Below, one piece after another: positions 50,437 through 57,946 of a stretch of DNA of 64,000 nt. The notes under the pieces are model-generated. The model searched no databases, was not told the DNA's origin, and was given only the letters and a program-made list of their open reading frames with translations. The stretch's first letter is position 1. Every line of letters starts with the position of its first letter. The stretch covers positions 124,001 to 188,000 of the forward strand of contig NZ_FOYL01000015.1 in NCBI RefSeq assembly GCF_900115955.1, written 5' to 3'. The translations under genes were made by a program, and so were the position numbers. The DNA is from Lentzea waywayandensis (lineage in GTDB: Bacteria > Actinomycetota > Actinomycetes > Mycobacteriales > Pseudonocardiaceae).

Positions 50437-51243
50437 ATGTCCAAGTCTTCGGCACCGCACCAGACCACGTGGTCCGCGGAGGAGATCGGGTTCCTGGCAG
50501 GGGGACCGGGCAGGGCGGCCGAGGCCGTTCTCGCCCGGCTGCTGGACGGCGGTCTTGTGCGAATCTCCCGCGAGGGACTCGTGACCGCCGTCCACCAGAA
50601 CGGTTACGGCGCCAGGACCGCGCTGGAGGCGTACGTCCTCGCGGGACTCCAGGGCACCGCTCGCCCGATCCAGCAGGTCGTGCAGGTCGCGAGGGCGAGT
50701 CACGAGATGGGCGCGCTGCACCAGAGTCTCGTCGCCCGCGGCATGGTGCACCGCCAGTTCGGCAGGCCCCGCGGCGGCAAGATCGCGTTGCGGGTCGTGT
50801 TGTTCCTGCTGGCGTTCGTCTCGGTGTTCGTCGCCTTCGCGATCGACACGAGACTGTTCCTGCTGACGGCACTGCTGGTGTTCCTCGCGATCCTGCTGCG
50901 CAACCCGGGCAGGCTCACGAGGAACGGCAAGACCGTGTGGATGTACGCGCTTCGCAACCCTCGCAGCAGCGCGGACGCGGTGGCGTTGTTCGGGCTGCGA
51001 CGGGGCAAGCAGCGCACGACGTCCTCCACTCCGTACGTCGGCACCAGCGGTTGTAGTTCGTACGACTGGAACCACCACAGCTGCGGCGGCACGTCCAGTT
51101 GTTCTGGAAACAGCTGCAACAGTTCGAGCAGTTGCGGTAGTTCCAGTAGCAGTTGTTCGAGCAGCAGTAGCAGCAGCTGTAGCAGCAGCAGCTCGAGTTG
51201 CAGCAGCAGTAGTAGCAGTAGCTGCAGCAGTTCCAGCAGTTGA
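50437..51243 (+). CDS. TIGR04222-type membrane protein with long Ser/Cys tail (9 Cys)
   Basis: A 268-residue protein. The N-terminal domain reads AEEIGFLAGGPGRAAEAVLA, then RLLDGGLVRISREGLVTAVH. Two membrane helices follow (LRVVLFLLAFVSVFVAFAI and LFLLTALLVFLAILLR), then a short soluble segment. The last about 64 residues are Ser with nine cysteines, spaced by 3-7 serines at the end. With two helices the tail should face the same side as the N-terminus, probably the cytoplasm. GAGGGGA precedes ATG 50437. The tail is encoded by an AGC/AGT repeat tract prone to slippage. Confidence 0.85.
   Translation: MSKSSAPHQTTWSAEEIGFLAGGPGRAAEAVLARLLDGGLVRISREGLVTAVHQNGYGARTALEAYVLAGLQGTARPIQQVVQVARASHEMGALHQSLVARGMVHRQFGRPRGGKIALRVVLFLLAFVSVFVAFAIDTRLFLLTALLVFLAILLRNPGRLTRNGKTVWMYALRNPRSSADAVALFGLRRGKQRTTSSTPYVGTSGCSSYDWNHHSCGGTSSCSGNSCNSSSSCGSSSSSCSSSSSSSCSSSSSSCSSSSSSSCSSSSS
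51111..51240 (+). repeat. AGC/AGT microsatellite encoding the Ser/Cys tail
   Basis: Serine codons here are almost only AGC and AGT, interrupted by TGT/TGC cysteine codons. This contrasts with the mixed serine codons elsewhere in the gene. Such triplet tracts change length easily without a frameshift. Confidence 0.75.
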
Positions 51244-51253
51244 GGGGGAATCA

Positions 51254-52006
51254 ATGACGAAACAGACAGACACGCAGGGAGCGTGGCTGTCCGCGGAGGA
51301 GGCCGGTTTCCTGACGGCCGGTCCCGGCCGGGCCGCGGAAGCCGTGCTGGCCCGGCTGATCGACCAAGGCCTGCTGCGGGTCTCACGTGACGGGCTGGTC
51401 TCCGCGGTGCACCAGGACGGCGAGGGCGCCACCACATCGGTCGAAGCGCGGATGCTGAGCTTCGCACGGAACCCCGTCCAGTTCGACGCGATCGTCCTGG
51501 CGACCAGGAACTGCACGGAGGTGGCGCAGCTGTACCGGCAGCTGCTCAGCCGCGAGCTCATGCGGGTGCCCCACCGCCGCCACGACGGCCGGTGGTTCTC
51601 CCTCGCGGTCGCGGGTGTGGCGGTGGTGCTCGGGTTCGTCTCACCCGTGTTCCTCGTCGCCGCGGCGATCGCACTGGGTTTCTTCGTCTGGCAGAACGGC
51701 AGCGGCCCGATCACCCAGGCGGGCAGAGAAGCCCTGAGTCAGGTGCAGGCGAGCGACCGGGTGCACGTGGTGGCGCTGTACGGGTTCGACGGCAGGTTTC
51801 GCGGGAAGGACGTCGGCGAGCTGTTCGACTTCCCGCGTCGTGTGGTGAGGACGGTCCCGCGCAGGCCTGCCAGGGCGAGGCGGAGGTCCATCTGGAACGG
51901 TGGCGGCTGCGGTTCGTCGTCGAGCTGTGGCAGTTCCGGTTGCGCCGGTTCCAGTTCCAGCTGCGGCGGCGGAAGCGGCTGCGGTGGCGGCGGAGGGGGA
52001 GACTAG
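51254..52006 (+). CDS. TIGR04222-type membrane protein with Gly/Ser/Cys tail (5 Cys)
   Basis: A 250-residue paralogue. The N-terminal module reads AEEAGFLTAGPGRAAEAVLA, then RLIDQGLLRVSRDGLVSAVH. Helices WFSLAVAGVAVVLGFVSPVF and LVAAAIALGFFVW follow, then a soluble segment (REALSQVQASDRVHVVALYG). The tail has five cysteines in Gly/Ser and ends GGGGGGD. ATG 51254 has GAGGGGG upstream, 10 bases after the previous stop. Its last glycine codons double as ribosome-binding site for the next gene, whose GTG overlaps the TAG by one base. Confidence 0.85.
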   Translation: MTKQTDTQGAWLSAEEAGFLTAGPGRAAEAVLARLIDQGLLRVSRDGLVSAVHQDGEGATTSVEARMLSFARNPVQFDAIVLATRNCTEVAQLYRQLLSRELMRVPHRRHDGRWFSLAVAGVAVVLGFVSPVFLVAAAIALGFFVWQNGSGPITQAGREALSQVQASDRVHVVALYGFDGRFRGKDVGELFDFPRRVVRTVPRRPARARRRSIWNGGGCGSSSSCGSSGCAGSSSSCGGGSGCGGGGGGD

Positions 52007-52779
52007 TGGCGGCACCTACAGCGGCAACGGGCACGCGAGTACCCCCGGAACAGATCGGTTATCTGGTGGCGGGGCCCGGCCGGGCGGCGGAGACCGCGCT
52101 GGCCAGGCTGCTCGACGCCGGCCTCGTGCGGGTGTCCCGCGACGGGCTCGTGTCGGCTGTACACCAGACCGAGCTGGGCGTCTCGACCGCGGTCGAGACT
52201 CTCATCCTCATCAACCTGCGCAGGCCGGCCCGGTTCGACGCGGTCGTGCGCAACGCCGCGAAGAGCACGGAGATGCGGACGTTGCACCAACAGCTGCGCG
52301 CACGGAGGCTGACCCGCGACCCCCGTCCCCGGCTCGCGGCGTGGTGGGTCTTCCTCGCGATCGGCGTCGTCCTGAGTCTGACCGCCTTTCTGAAGCCGTG
52401 GACCCTCTTGGGCGCGGTGGGGTTCCTGGGGGCCGCGTACTGGACGTTCGGCGCGAAACCGCTCACCAGGTCAGGCCGAACGGCGTTGAAGGGCGTGACC
52501 GCGAGCGACAGGGTTCTCGCGGTGGCGCTGGAGGGTTTCCGAGGCAAGGTCGACCGCCAGCAGAACGTCGGCGATCTCTTCGGGTTGTCGCAGAGCGTGG
52601 TCAAGATGCTGCCTCGCAAGCGGAAGAAGCCCGTTCGGCGCGGCGGCGGCGGCGCCAGCGATGCGAGCTGCGGCGGCGGGTGTGGCAGCAGCAGTTGTGG
52701 TAGCAGTGGCAGCAGTTGTTCGTCGGGCAGCAGCAGTTGCGGTGGCGGCAGCAGCTGCGGCGGCGGAGGAGGCGACTGA
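52006..52779 (+). CDS. TIGR04222-type membrane protein with Gly/Ser/Cys tail (6 Cys)
   Basis: A 257-residue paralogue (PEQIGYLVAGPGRAAETALA, then RLLDAGLVRVSRDGLVSAVH). Two helices (LAAWWVFLAIGVVLSLTAF and TLLGAVGFLGAAYWTFG) precede a soluble segment (GRTALKGVTASDRVLAVALE). The tail has six cysteines and ends SSCGGGGGD. GTG 52006 overlaps the preceding TAG by one base. The stop overlaps the DUF692 start (TGATG). The overlap chain indicates that this paralogue and the enzyme are made in matched amounts. Confidence 0.85.
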   Translation: MAAPTAATGTRVPPEQIGYLVAGPGRAAETALARLLDAGLVRVSRDGLVSAVHQTELGVSTAVETLILINLRRPARFDAVVRNAAKSTEMRTLHQQLRARRLTRDPRPRLAAWWVFLAIGVVLSLTAFLKPWTLLGAVGFLGAAYWTFGAKPLTRSGRTALKGVTASDRVLAVALEGFRGKVDRQQNVGDLFGLSQSVVKMLPRKRKKPVRRGGGGASDASCGGGCGSSSCGSSGSSCSSGSSSCGGGSSCGGGGGD

Positions 52780-53597
52780 TGGCGGGGATCAAGGACCTGG
52801 GTGTCGGCATCGGCTGGCGCTCGGAGATCGACCTGACCGTGGAACGGTTGCCCGGCGTGGACTTCGTCGAGGTCGTCGCCGAGAACCTCCACATCGGACA
52901 CCTGCCGGAGTCGGTGACGCTGCTGCTGGAGCGCGGCGTCCCGGTGCTCCCCCACGCCGTGTCGCTGTCGTTGGGCGGCGCGGACGAGGTCGACCTGCAC
53001 CGGGTCGAGCACCTGGGCGCGGTCGCCGAGGCGGTCGGCGCGCCGATGGTCAGCGACCACGTGTGCTTCGTGCGGGCGGGCGGGCTCGACTCCGGGCACC
53101 TGATGCCGGTGCCGCGCACCAAGGACGCGCTCGACGTGCTCGTCGCGAACGTCAAGCTCGCCCAGCGGAACCTGCCGGTGCCGCTCGCGCTGGAGAACGT
53201 CGCCGCACTGCTGGAGTGGCCGGACGGTGAGCTGTCCGAGGGCCAGTTCCTCGCCGAGCTCGTGGAGCGCACGGACTGCTGGCTGCTCGTGGACGTCGCG
53301 AACCTCTATGCGAACGCCCGCAACATCGGCACGGACCCGGAGCGGTTCCTGGACGAGATCCCGCTGGAGCGGCTGGCCTACGTGCACGTGGCCGGCGGCG
53401 AACAGCACGGCGACATCTACCACGACACGCACGCCCACGCGGTTCTGCCGGAAGTCCTGGATGTGCTGGACGAACTGTGCTCGCGCGTCGCCCCGCCCGG
53501 CGTTCTGCTGGAACGCGACGACAACTATCCGTCCGACACCGAAATCGCGAGCGAACTGGCCGCGATCCGCGCCGTCGTGGACAAACACCGTGGCTGA
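52779..53597 (+). CDS. DUF692/MNIO multinuclear non-haem iron oxidative enzyme
   Basis: A 272-residue TIM-barrel protein. Predicted iron ligands are present: LPHAVSLSLG, VSDHVCF, ALENVA, LVDVANLYANA, YVHVAGGE, YHDTHAHAV and LLERDDNYPS. Characterised relatives (MbnB in methanobactin, TglH in thiaglutamate biosynthesis) use two or three irons and oxygen to rearrange or cleave cysteine side chains of ribosomal peptides. AGGAGG before ATG 52779 comes from the glycine codons ending the previous gene. The adjacent Cys-rich tails are the obvious candidate substrates (inference). A partner gene overlaps its end by 8 bases. Confidence 0.9.
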   Translation: MAGIKDLGVGIGWRSEIDLTVERLPGVDFVEVVAENLHIGHLPESVTLLLERGVPVLPHAVSLSLGGADEVDLHRVEHLGAVAEAVGAPMVSDHVCFVRAGGLDSGHLMPVPRTKDALDVLVANVKLAQRNLPVPLALENVAALLEWPDGELSEGQFLAELVERTDCWLLVDVANLYANARNIGTDPERFLDEIPLERLAYVHVAGGEQHGDIYHDTHAHAVLPEVLDVLDELCSRVAPPGVLLERDDNYPSDTEIASELAAIRAVVDKHRG

Positions 53598-53961
53598 AAT
53601 CGTGAACGAGAATGAAGTTTCGGCAGCACGCGAAAGGCTTGCCACCCGGCAGGCGGAGCTGCTAAACGCATTGCTCGGGAACGGACCGGCACCGGCGGGA
53701 TTCGACGAACAACGCCTGGCTGTCGAACGCCGCGCGTTGTTGTCGAAACGGCGCGGCATCGTGCGGATGCTGGGACCCGCCGTCGCCGACGAGCTCGGCG
53801 ACCGGTTTCGGCCGCTCTTCGACGCCTACGCCGTCGAACACCCACGTCGTGCGGGTTCACGCGCACGCGAGGACGCCGCCGCGTTCGCGGAATGGTGCCG
53901 TGCCTCCGGAGAACTGTCAGCAAAACGCAAGGCTCGCTGGAAGTTCTGGCAGTCGAACTGA
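53590..53961 (+). CDS. Small helical partner of the MNIO enzyme (SCO6045 C-terminal-like)
   Basis: A 123-residue, charged, mostly helical protein: AVERRALLSKRRGIVRMLGPAVADELGDRFRPLFDAYAVEH and a Trp-rich basic end (KARWKFWQSN). The RRALLSKRRxxxVxxxxP pattern recalls the C-terminal domain family named after Streptomyces SCO6045, which is encoded beside DUF692 genes; I have not verified this. MNIO enzymes generally need a partner that binds the substrate (MbnC, TglI), so that role is inferred. GTG 53590 overlaps the DUF692 gene by 8 bases. Confidence 0.75.
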   Translation: MAEIVNENEVSAARERLATRQAELLNALLGNGPAPAGFDEQRLAVERRALLSKRRGIVRMLGPAVADELGDRFRPLFDAYAVEHPRRAGSRAREDAAAFAEWCRASGELSAKRKARWKFWQSN

Positions 53962-54032
53962 CGGGCGAACGGTTCGACGACCAGAATCCCCCATTCGGCC
54001 CTGTGTTACCGGGTTGTGACCTCGATACGTTC

Positions 54033-54053
54033 AAAAGGTCGGGGGACCTTTTT
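54033..54053 (+). terminator. Intrinsic terminator closing the MNIO cassette
   Basis: AAAAGGTC (54033-54040) pairs with GACCTTTT (54045-54052) around GGGG, followed by another T. It is the best Rho-independent terminator in the window, 71 bases after the last cassette gene and 85 before the subtilisin start. Confidence 0.85.
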
Positions 54054-54137
54054 CGCATTGCCTTCGCTTTGCCGCGGAAGGCCTTCCGGCCTGCGCGGAC
54101 CACAGCGCGCAGAAATTCGAACCATGAGGGGATTCGA

Positions 54138-57100
54138 ATGCGCGGAAAAACCAAAGTGCTGAGCGCCGTCACAGCGCTCGCCCTGACAGCGGCATCGGCC
54201 GCGGCGGCCACGGCCGCTCCACCGGCGGGAACAACCCCGCAGAAGGCCGCCGACGAGGTCACCCTCGTCACGGGTGACAAGGTCCTGCTGGGGCAGGACG
54301 GGCAGGTCGTCGCGATCCAGCCGGGCGAAGGCCGCAAGAACATGATCTTCAAGACCGCCCGCAGGGCGGACGGCCACACGATGGTGGTGCCGAAGGACGC
54401 CTTCGAGCCCCTGGCGGCGGGCCGGCTCGACAGCAGGCTCTTCGACGTCACCACGTTGCTGGAGTTCGGCTACCGCGACCGCATGCCGTTGATCGTGGAC
54501 GGCCGGGCCAGAGTCGGGGCCAGGTCGTCGGGCGACTGGGCGGCGCTCAGGACGGAGGCCGCGACCGGTGACAAGATCTGGCTCGACGGCATCCGCAAGC
54601 CGAGCCTCGACCGCAGCGTCGCCCAGATCGGCGCGCCGGCCGCCCACCAGAAGGGCATCACCGGCAAGGGGATCAAGGTCGCGATCGTCGACACGGGTGT
54701 CGACGAGAAGCACCCCGACCTCGCGGGACAGCAGATCGCGGAGAAGAACTTCACGACCGACCCCGACAACACCGACAACGTCGGTCACGGCACGCACGTC
54801 GGCTCGACCGTCGCGAGCCACGACTCGAAGTACGGCGGTGTCGCACCGGGCGCGCAGCTCATCGACGCGAAGGTCTGCGTCGAGTTCGGCTGCCAGGAGT
54901 CCTGGATCCTCGACGGCATGCGCTGGGCGGCGGAGCAGGGCGCCCAGGTCGTCAACATGAGCCTCGGCGGTGGCGACACCCCCGAGGTCGACCCGCTGGA
55001 GCAGGCCGTCAACGACCTGACGGCCCAGTACGGCACGTTGTTCGTCATCGCGGCGGGCAACTCGGGTTCGACCGGTTCGGTGAGCTCCCCCAGCACGGCA
55101 GAGGCCGCGCTGTCGGTCGGTGCCGTCGACCGCGACGACAAGCTCGCCCCGTTCTCCAGCAAAGGCCCTCGCGTGGGAGACAGCGGGCTCAAGCCCGAGG
55201 TGACCGCACCGGGCGTCGACATCGTCGCCGCCAAGGCCGGCACCAGCGACCACTTGGCCGGCAGCGGCACGTCGATGGCGACTCCGCACGTCGCCGGCGC
55301 CGCAGCACTGCTGCGCCAGCAACACCCGGAGTGGACGCCCGCGCAGCTCAAGTCGGTGCTCGCGACCACGGCCAAGCCCACCGAGGGCGTCAGCGCGTTC
55401 GACCAGGGCGCCGGACGCATCGACGTGGCCAAGGCGATCGGCCAGGTGCTGACCGCCGACGTCGTGGCCGTCAACCTCGGCCTGCACGAGTGGCCGCACG
55501 CCGACGACAAGCCGGTGACCAAGCCGATCACCTACTCCAACCCGACGGACGCGGCGATCACGCTCGACCTCGCGTTCAAGGGCAGCGCTCCGGCGGGCAT
55601 GTTCACGCTGGGCGCCTCGAAGCTGACCGTGCCGGCCAAGGGCACCGCGTCGGTCACCGTCACCGGTGACAGCCGCGTCGGCACCAAGGACGCCGCGTAC
55701 TCGGGCGAGATCGTTGCCACGTCCGGTCCGCACACCGTCCGCACGCTCGTCGGCATCGACCGCGAGGTCGAGAGCTACACCCTCTCGATCGACATGATCG
55801 GCCGTGACGGAGGGGACCCGGCGGACTCGTTCACGTTCATCGCCGGCCTGGACAACGACACGTTCAAGGCGGTGTTCGGCGCGGGCGACCAGAAGATCCG
55901 CCTGCCCAAGGGCACGTACTTCCTCGACACGACCCTGGGGAACGGCCCACAGGGCATGGACATGCTCTACCAGCCCACCGTGAAGCTGACCAGCGATCAG
56001 ACGATCAAGCAGGACGCCCGCCTGGCGCAGCCGGTGTCGGTGAAGGCGCCGGAACCGGTCGGCGACTTCGCGATCGGGCTGATCGCCGTCAAACGCTCGG
56101 TGGGCGGCGAACCGCGCCTCCGGTCCACCTCGGTCATGTTCGGCGGCTTCGACGGCGTCGCGATCGCCCAGGGCGGCGCCCAGCTCCCGCCGGACGAGTT
56201 GTCGTCGCTCGCGATGCTGCAGACGAACGCCGCGGCCGACCCGCACACGTTCTACCGGCTCGCCTACCCCTTCGCCGGCGGACTTCCCGTCGGCCTGACC
56301 AAGGCGCCCGCCAAGAAGGAACTGGCCAGGGTCGAGTCCACGATCGGTGGCCAGAAGCCGGACAGCCAGGCGTCGAAGGGCGAGCTTCCGTTGTCACCGC
56401 AGGGTTTGAGCGGCGGCACCGCGCTCTACCCGGTGGCCGTCGGCGCGACCGCGGTCGACTACGTGACGCCCGAGGGTCTGCGCTGGCAGTCCGCGATCAT
56501 GACGCGGCACGCCAACGGCGCGCAGGAACGCATCACCTCCGGGCTCCGCAAGTACCAGGCGGGCAAGACCTACCGGGAACGAGAAGTCCGGCCGGTGTTC
56601 TCACCGGGTCTGCCCGAGTCGGAGTACGGGTTCGTCGAGCGGTACGGCACGCAGCTCTACGTCAGCGTCCCGCTGGTGAGCGACGCCAACCACGGCGACG
56701 GAAGGTCCACTGTGGACAGCGCCAGGACCGCGTTGTACCGCAACGGTGTGCTGATCGGCGAGACCACCACGCCGGGCGGGTCGTTCTCGAACGTGCCGCT
56801 GCCGCAGGCCGACTTCCGCGCCGAGATGAGCCTCGACCGGAGCTCGCAGTTCGAGTTCAGCACCAGGGTGTCCGCCGTGTGGACCTTCAAGTCGAAGGGC
56901 ACCGAGGGCAAGATCGACGCTCCGCCGTTGTCGGTGGTGCGCTTCGAACCGAAGCTCGACGACAACGGCGCGGTGCCCGCGGGCACGTTGCAGCGCATCG
57001 GACTGCTCACCCAGACACAGGGCGACGCGGGCAAGGTGCGCATCACCGGAGTCGAGTACTCGCACGACGACGGCAAGTCGTGGCGCCGTGCGGGCGTGGT

Positions 57101-57227
57101 CGGCAACAGCGCGTTGGTCTACAACCCGGCGAACGCGCAGTGGACTTCGCTGAAGGCCACTGCGACGGACGCCAAGGGTGGAACCGTCGAACTGACGGTG
57201 ATCCGCGCCTACAAGGTCGGCGCCTGA
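54138..57227 (+). CDS. Secreted subtilisin-like S8 serine protease (about 1029 residues)
   Basis: A Sec signal peptide (VLSAVTALALTAASAAAATAA) is followed by a propeptide-like region and the S8 catalytic domain. Catalytic Asp is in VAIVDTGVDEKHPDL, His in GHGTHVGSTVAS and Ser in GSGTSMATPHVAGAA. The remaining about 600 residues are beta-rich C-terminal domains, common in large actinomycete subtilases. ATG 54138 has GAGGGG upstream; ATG 54124 is out of frame. It lies downstream of the MNIO cassette but behind its terminator, so a role in processing is speculative. Confidence 0.92.
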   Translation: MRGKTKVLSAVTALALTAASAAAATAAPPAGTTPQKAADEVTLVTGDKVLLGQDGQVVAIQPGEGRKNMIFKTARRADGHTMVVPKDAFEPLAAGRLDSRLFDVTTLLEFGYRDRMPLIVDGRARVGARSSGDWAALRTEAATGDKIWLDGIRKPSLDRSVAQIGAPAAHQKGITGKGIKVAIVDTGVDEKHPDLAGQQIAEKNFTTDPDNTDNVGHGTHVGSTVASHDSKYGGVAPGAQLIDAKVCVEFGCQESWILDGMRWAAEQGAQVVNMSLGGGDTPEVDPLEQAVNDLTAQYGTLFVIAAGNSGSTGSVSSPSTAEAALSVGAVDRDDKLAPFSSKGPRVGDSGLKPEVTAPGVDIVAAKAGTSDHLAGSGTSMATPHVAGAAALLRQQHPEWTPAQLKSVLATTAKPTEGVSAFDQGAGRIDVAKAIGQVLTADVVAVNLGLHEWPHADDKPVTKPITYSNPTDAAITLDLAFKGSAPAGMFTLGASKLTVPAKGTASVTVTGDSRVGTKDAAYSGEIVATSGPHTVRTLVGIDREVESYTLSIDMIGRDGGDPADSFTFIAGLDNDTFKAVFGAGDQKIRLPKGTYFLDTTLGNGPQGMDMLYQPTVKLTSDQTIKQDARLAQPVSVKAPEPVGDFAIGLIAVKRSVGGEPRLRSTSVMFGGFDGVAIAQGGAQLPPDELSSLAMLQTNAAADPHTFYRLAYPFAGGLPVGLTKAPAKKELARVESTIGGQKPDSQASKGELPLSPQGLSGGTALYPVAVGATAVDYVTPEGLRWQSAIMTRHANGAQERITSGLRKYQAGKTYREREVRPVFSPGLPESEYGFVERYGTQLYVSVPLVSDANHGDGRSTVDSARTALYRNGVLIGETTTPGGSFSNVPLPQADFRAEMSLDRSSQFEFSTRVSAVWTFKSKGTEGKIDAPPLSVVRFEPKLDDNGAVPAGTLQRIGLLTQTQGDAGKVRITGVEYSHDDGKSWRRAGVVGNSALVYNPANAQWTSLKATATDAKGGTVELTVIRAYKVGA

Positions 57228-57230
57228 TTT

Positions 57231-57923
57231 CTAGGGCAGGTTGAGGACGAGCTCGGCCGCCGGGACGCGGGTGCCCGTGTAGAAGGGGATTTCCTCTCGC
57301 ACGTGCAGCCGCGCCTCGGTGCCGCGCAGGTGCCGCATGAGGTCGACGATGCGGTGCAGCTCGTCGGCCTCGAACGCGAGCAGCCACTCGTAGTCGCCCA
57401 GGGCGAACGACGCGACGGTGTTCGCGCGCACGTCCGGGTAGTCGCGGGCTTCCTTGCCGTGGTCCGCCAGCATCTTGCGGCGGTCCTCCTCCGGCAGCAG
57501 GTACCACTCGTAGGACCGCACGAACGGGTAGACGCAGATGTACTTGCGCGCCTCTTCACCCGCGAGGAACGCGGGGATGTGGCTGCGGTTGAACTCGGCC
57601 GGGCGGTGCAGGGCGACCTGCGACCAGACCGGCGTGGAGACCTTGCCGAGCGGGGTGCGGCGGAAGCCGGTGTAGGCGGCCTGCACCTGCTCGATCTCCT
57701 CAGCGTGCCACCAGATCATGAAGTCCGCGTCGGCGCGCAGACCGGCCACGTCGTAGACGCCGCGCACGACGACGCCCTTGCCCTCCAACGCGTCCAGGTA
57801 GTTCTGGGTCTCGGCGGCAGCAGCCGAACGGTCGTCCGGAAGCTTGCCGGGTTCGACCCGGAACACCGACCACATCGTGTAGCGGATGGTGTCGTTGAGC
57901 TCGTTGTAGTTCAGGCGCGCCAT
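57231..57923 (-). CDS. hemQ: Coproheme decarboxylase (chlorite-dismutase-like HemQ)
   Basis: A 230-residue HemQ. MARLNYNELNDTIRYTMWSVFRV, FMIWWHAEE, CVYPFVRSYEWYLLPEEDRRKMLADHG (Tyr in the decarboxylation site and proximal His) and SFALGDYEWLLAFEADE are family-typical. It removes two propionates of coproheme to give haem b in the Gram-positive route. Encoded downstream of HemY and HemE on the same strand, with a 23-base gap. Confidence 0.93.
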   Translation of the reverse strand: MARLNYNELNDTIRYTMWSVFRVEPGKLPDDRSAAAAETQNYLDALEGKGVVVRGVYDVAGLRADADFMIWWHAEEIEQVQAAYTGFRRTPLGKVSTPVWSQVALHRPAEFNRSHIPAFLAGEEARKYICVYPFVRSYEWYLLPEEDRRKMLADHGKEARDYPDVRANTVASFALGDYEWLLAFEADELHRIVDLMRHLRGTEARLHVREEIPFYTGTRVPAAELVLNLP

Positions 57924-57946
57924 AGGTCCATCTTGGCACGGGCCAC

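Noticed and set aside
51111..51240. Possible CRISPR or structural DNA repeat
   Set aside because: The unit is a 3-base serine codon repeat inside a coding frame, without spacers or conserved 20-40 base repeats.
54070..54110. Palindrome GGAAGGCCTTCC (54076-54087) as an operator
   Set aside because: It is a 12-bp GC palindrome of a kind common by chance in such DNA, and I see no partner site.
53892..54137. N-terminal extension of the subtilisin upstream of ATG 54138
   Set aside because: It would overlap the MNIO partner gene and cross the intrinsic terminator, and it would bury the clean signal peptide.
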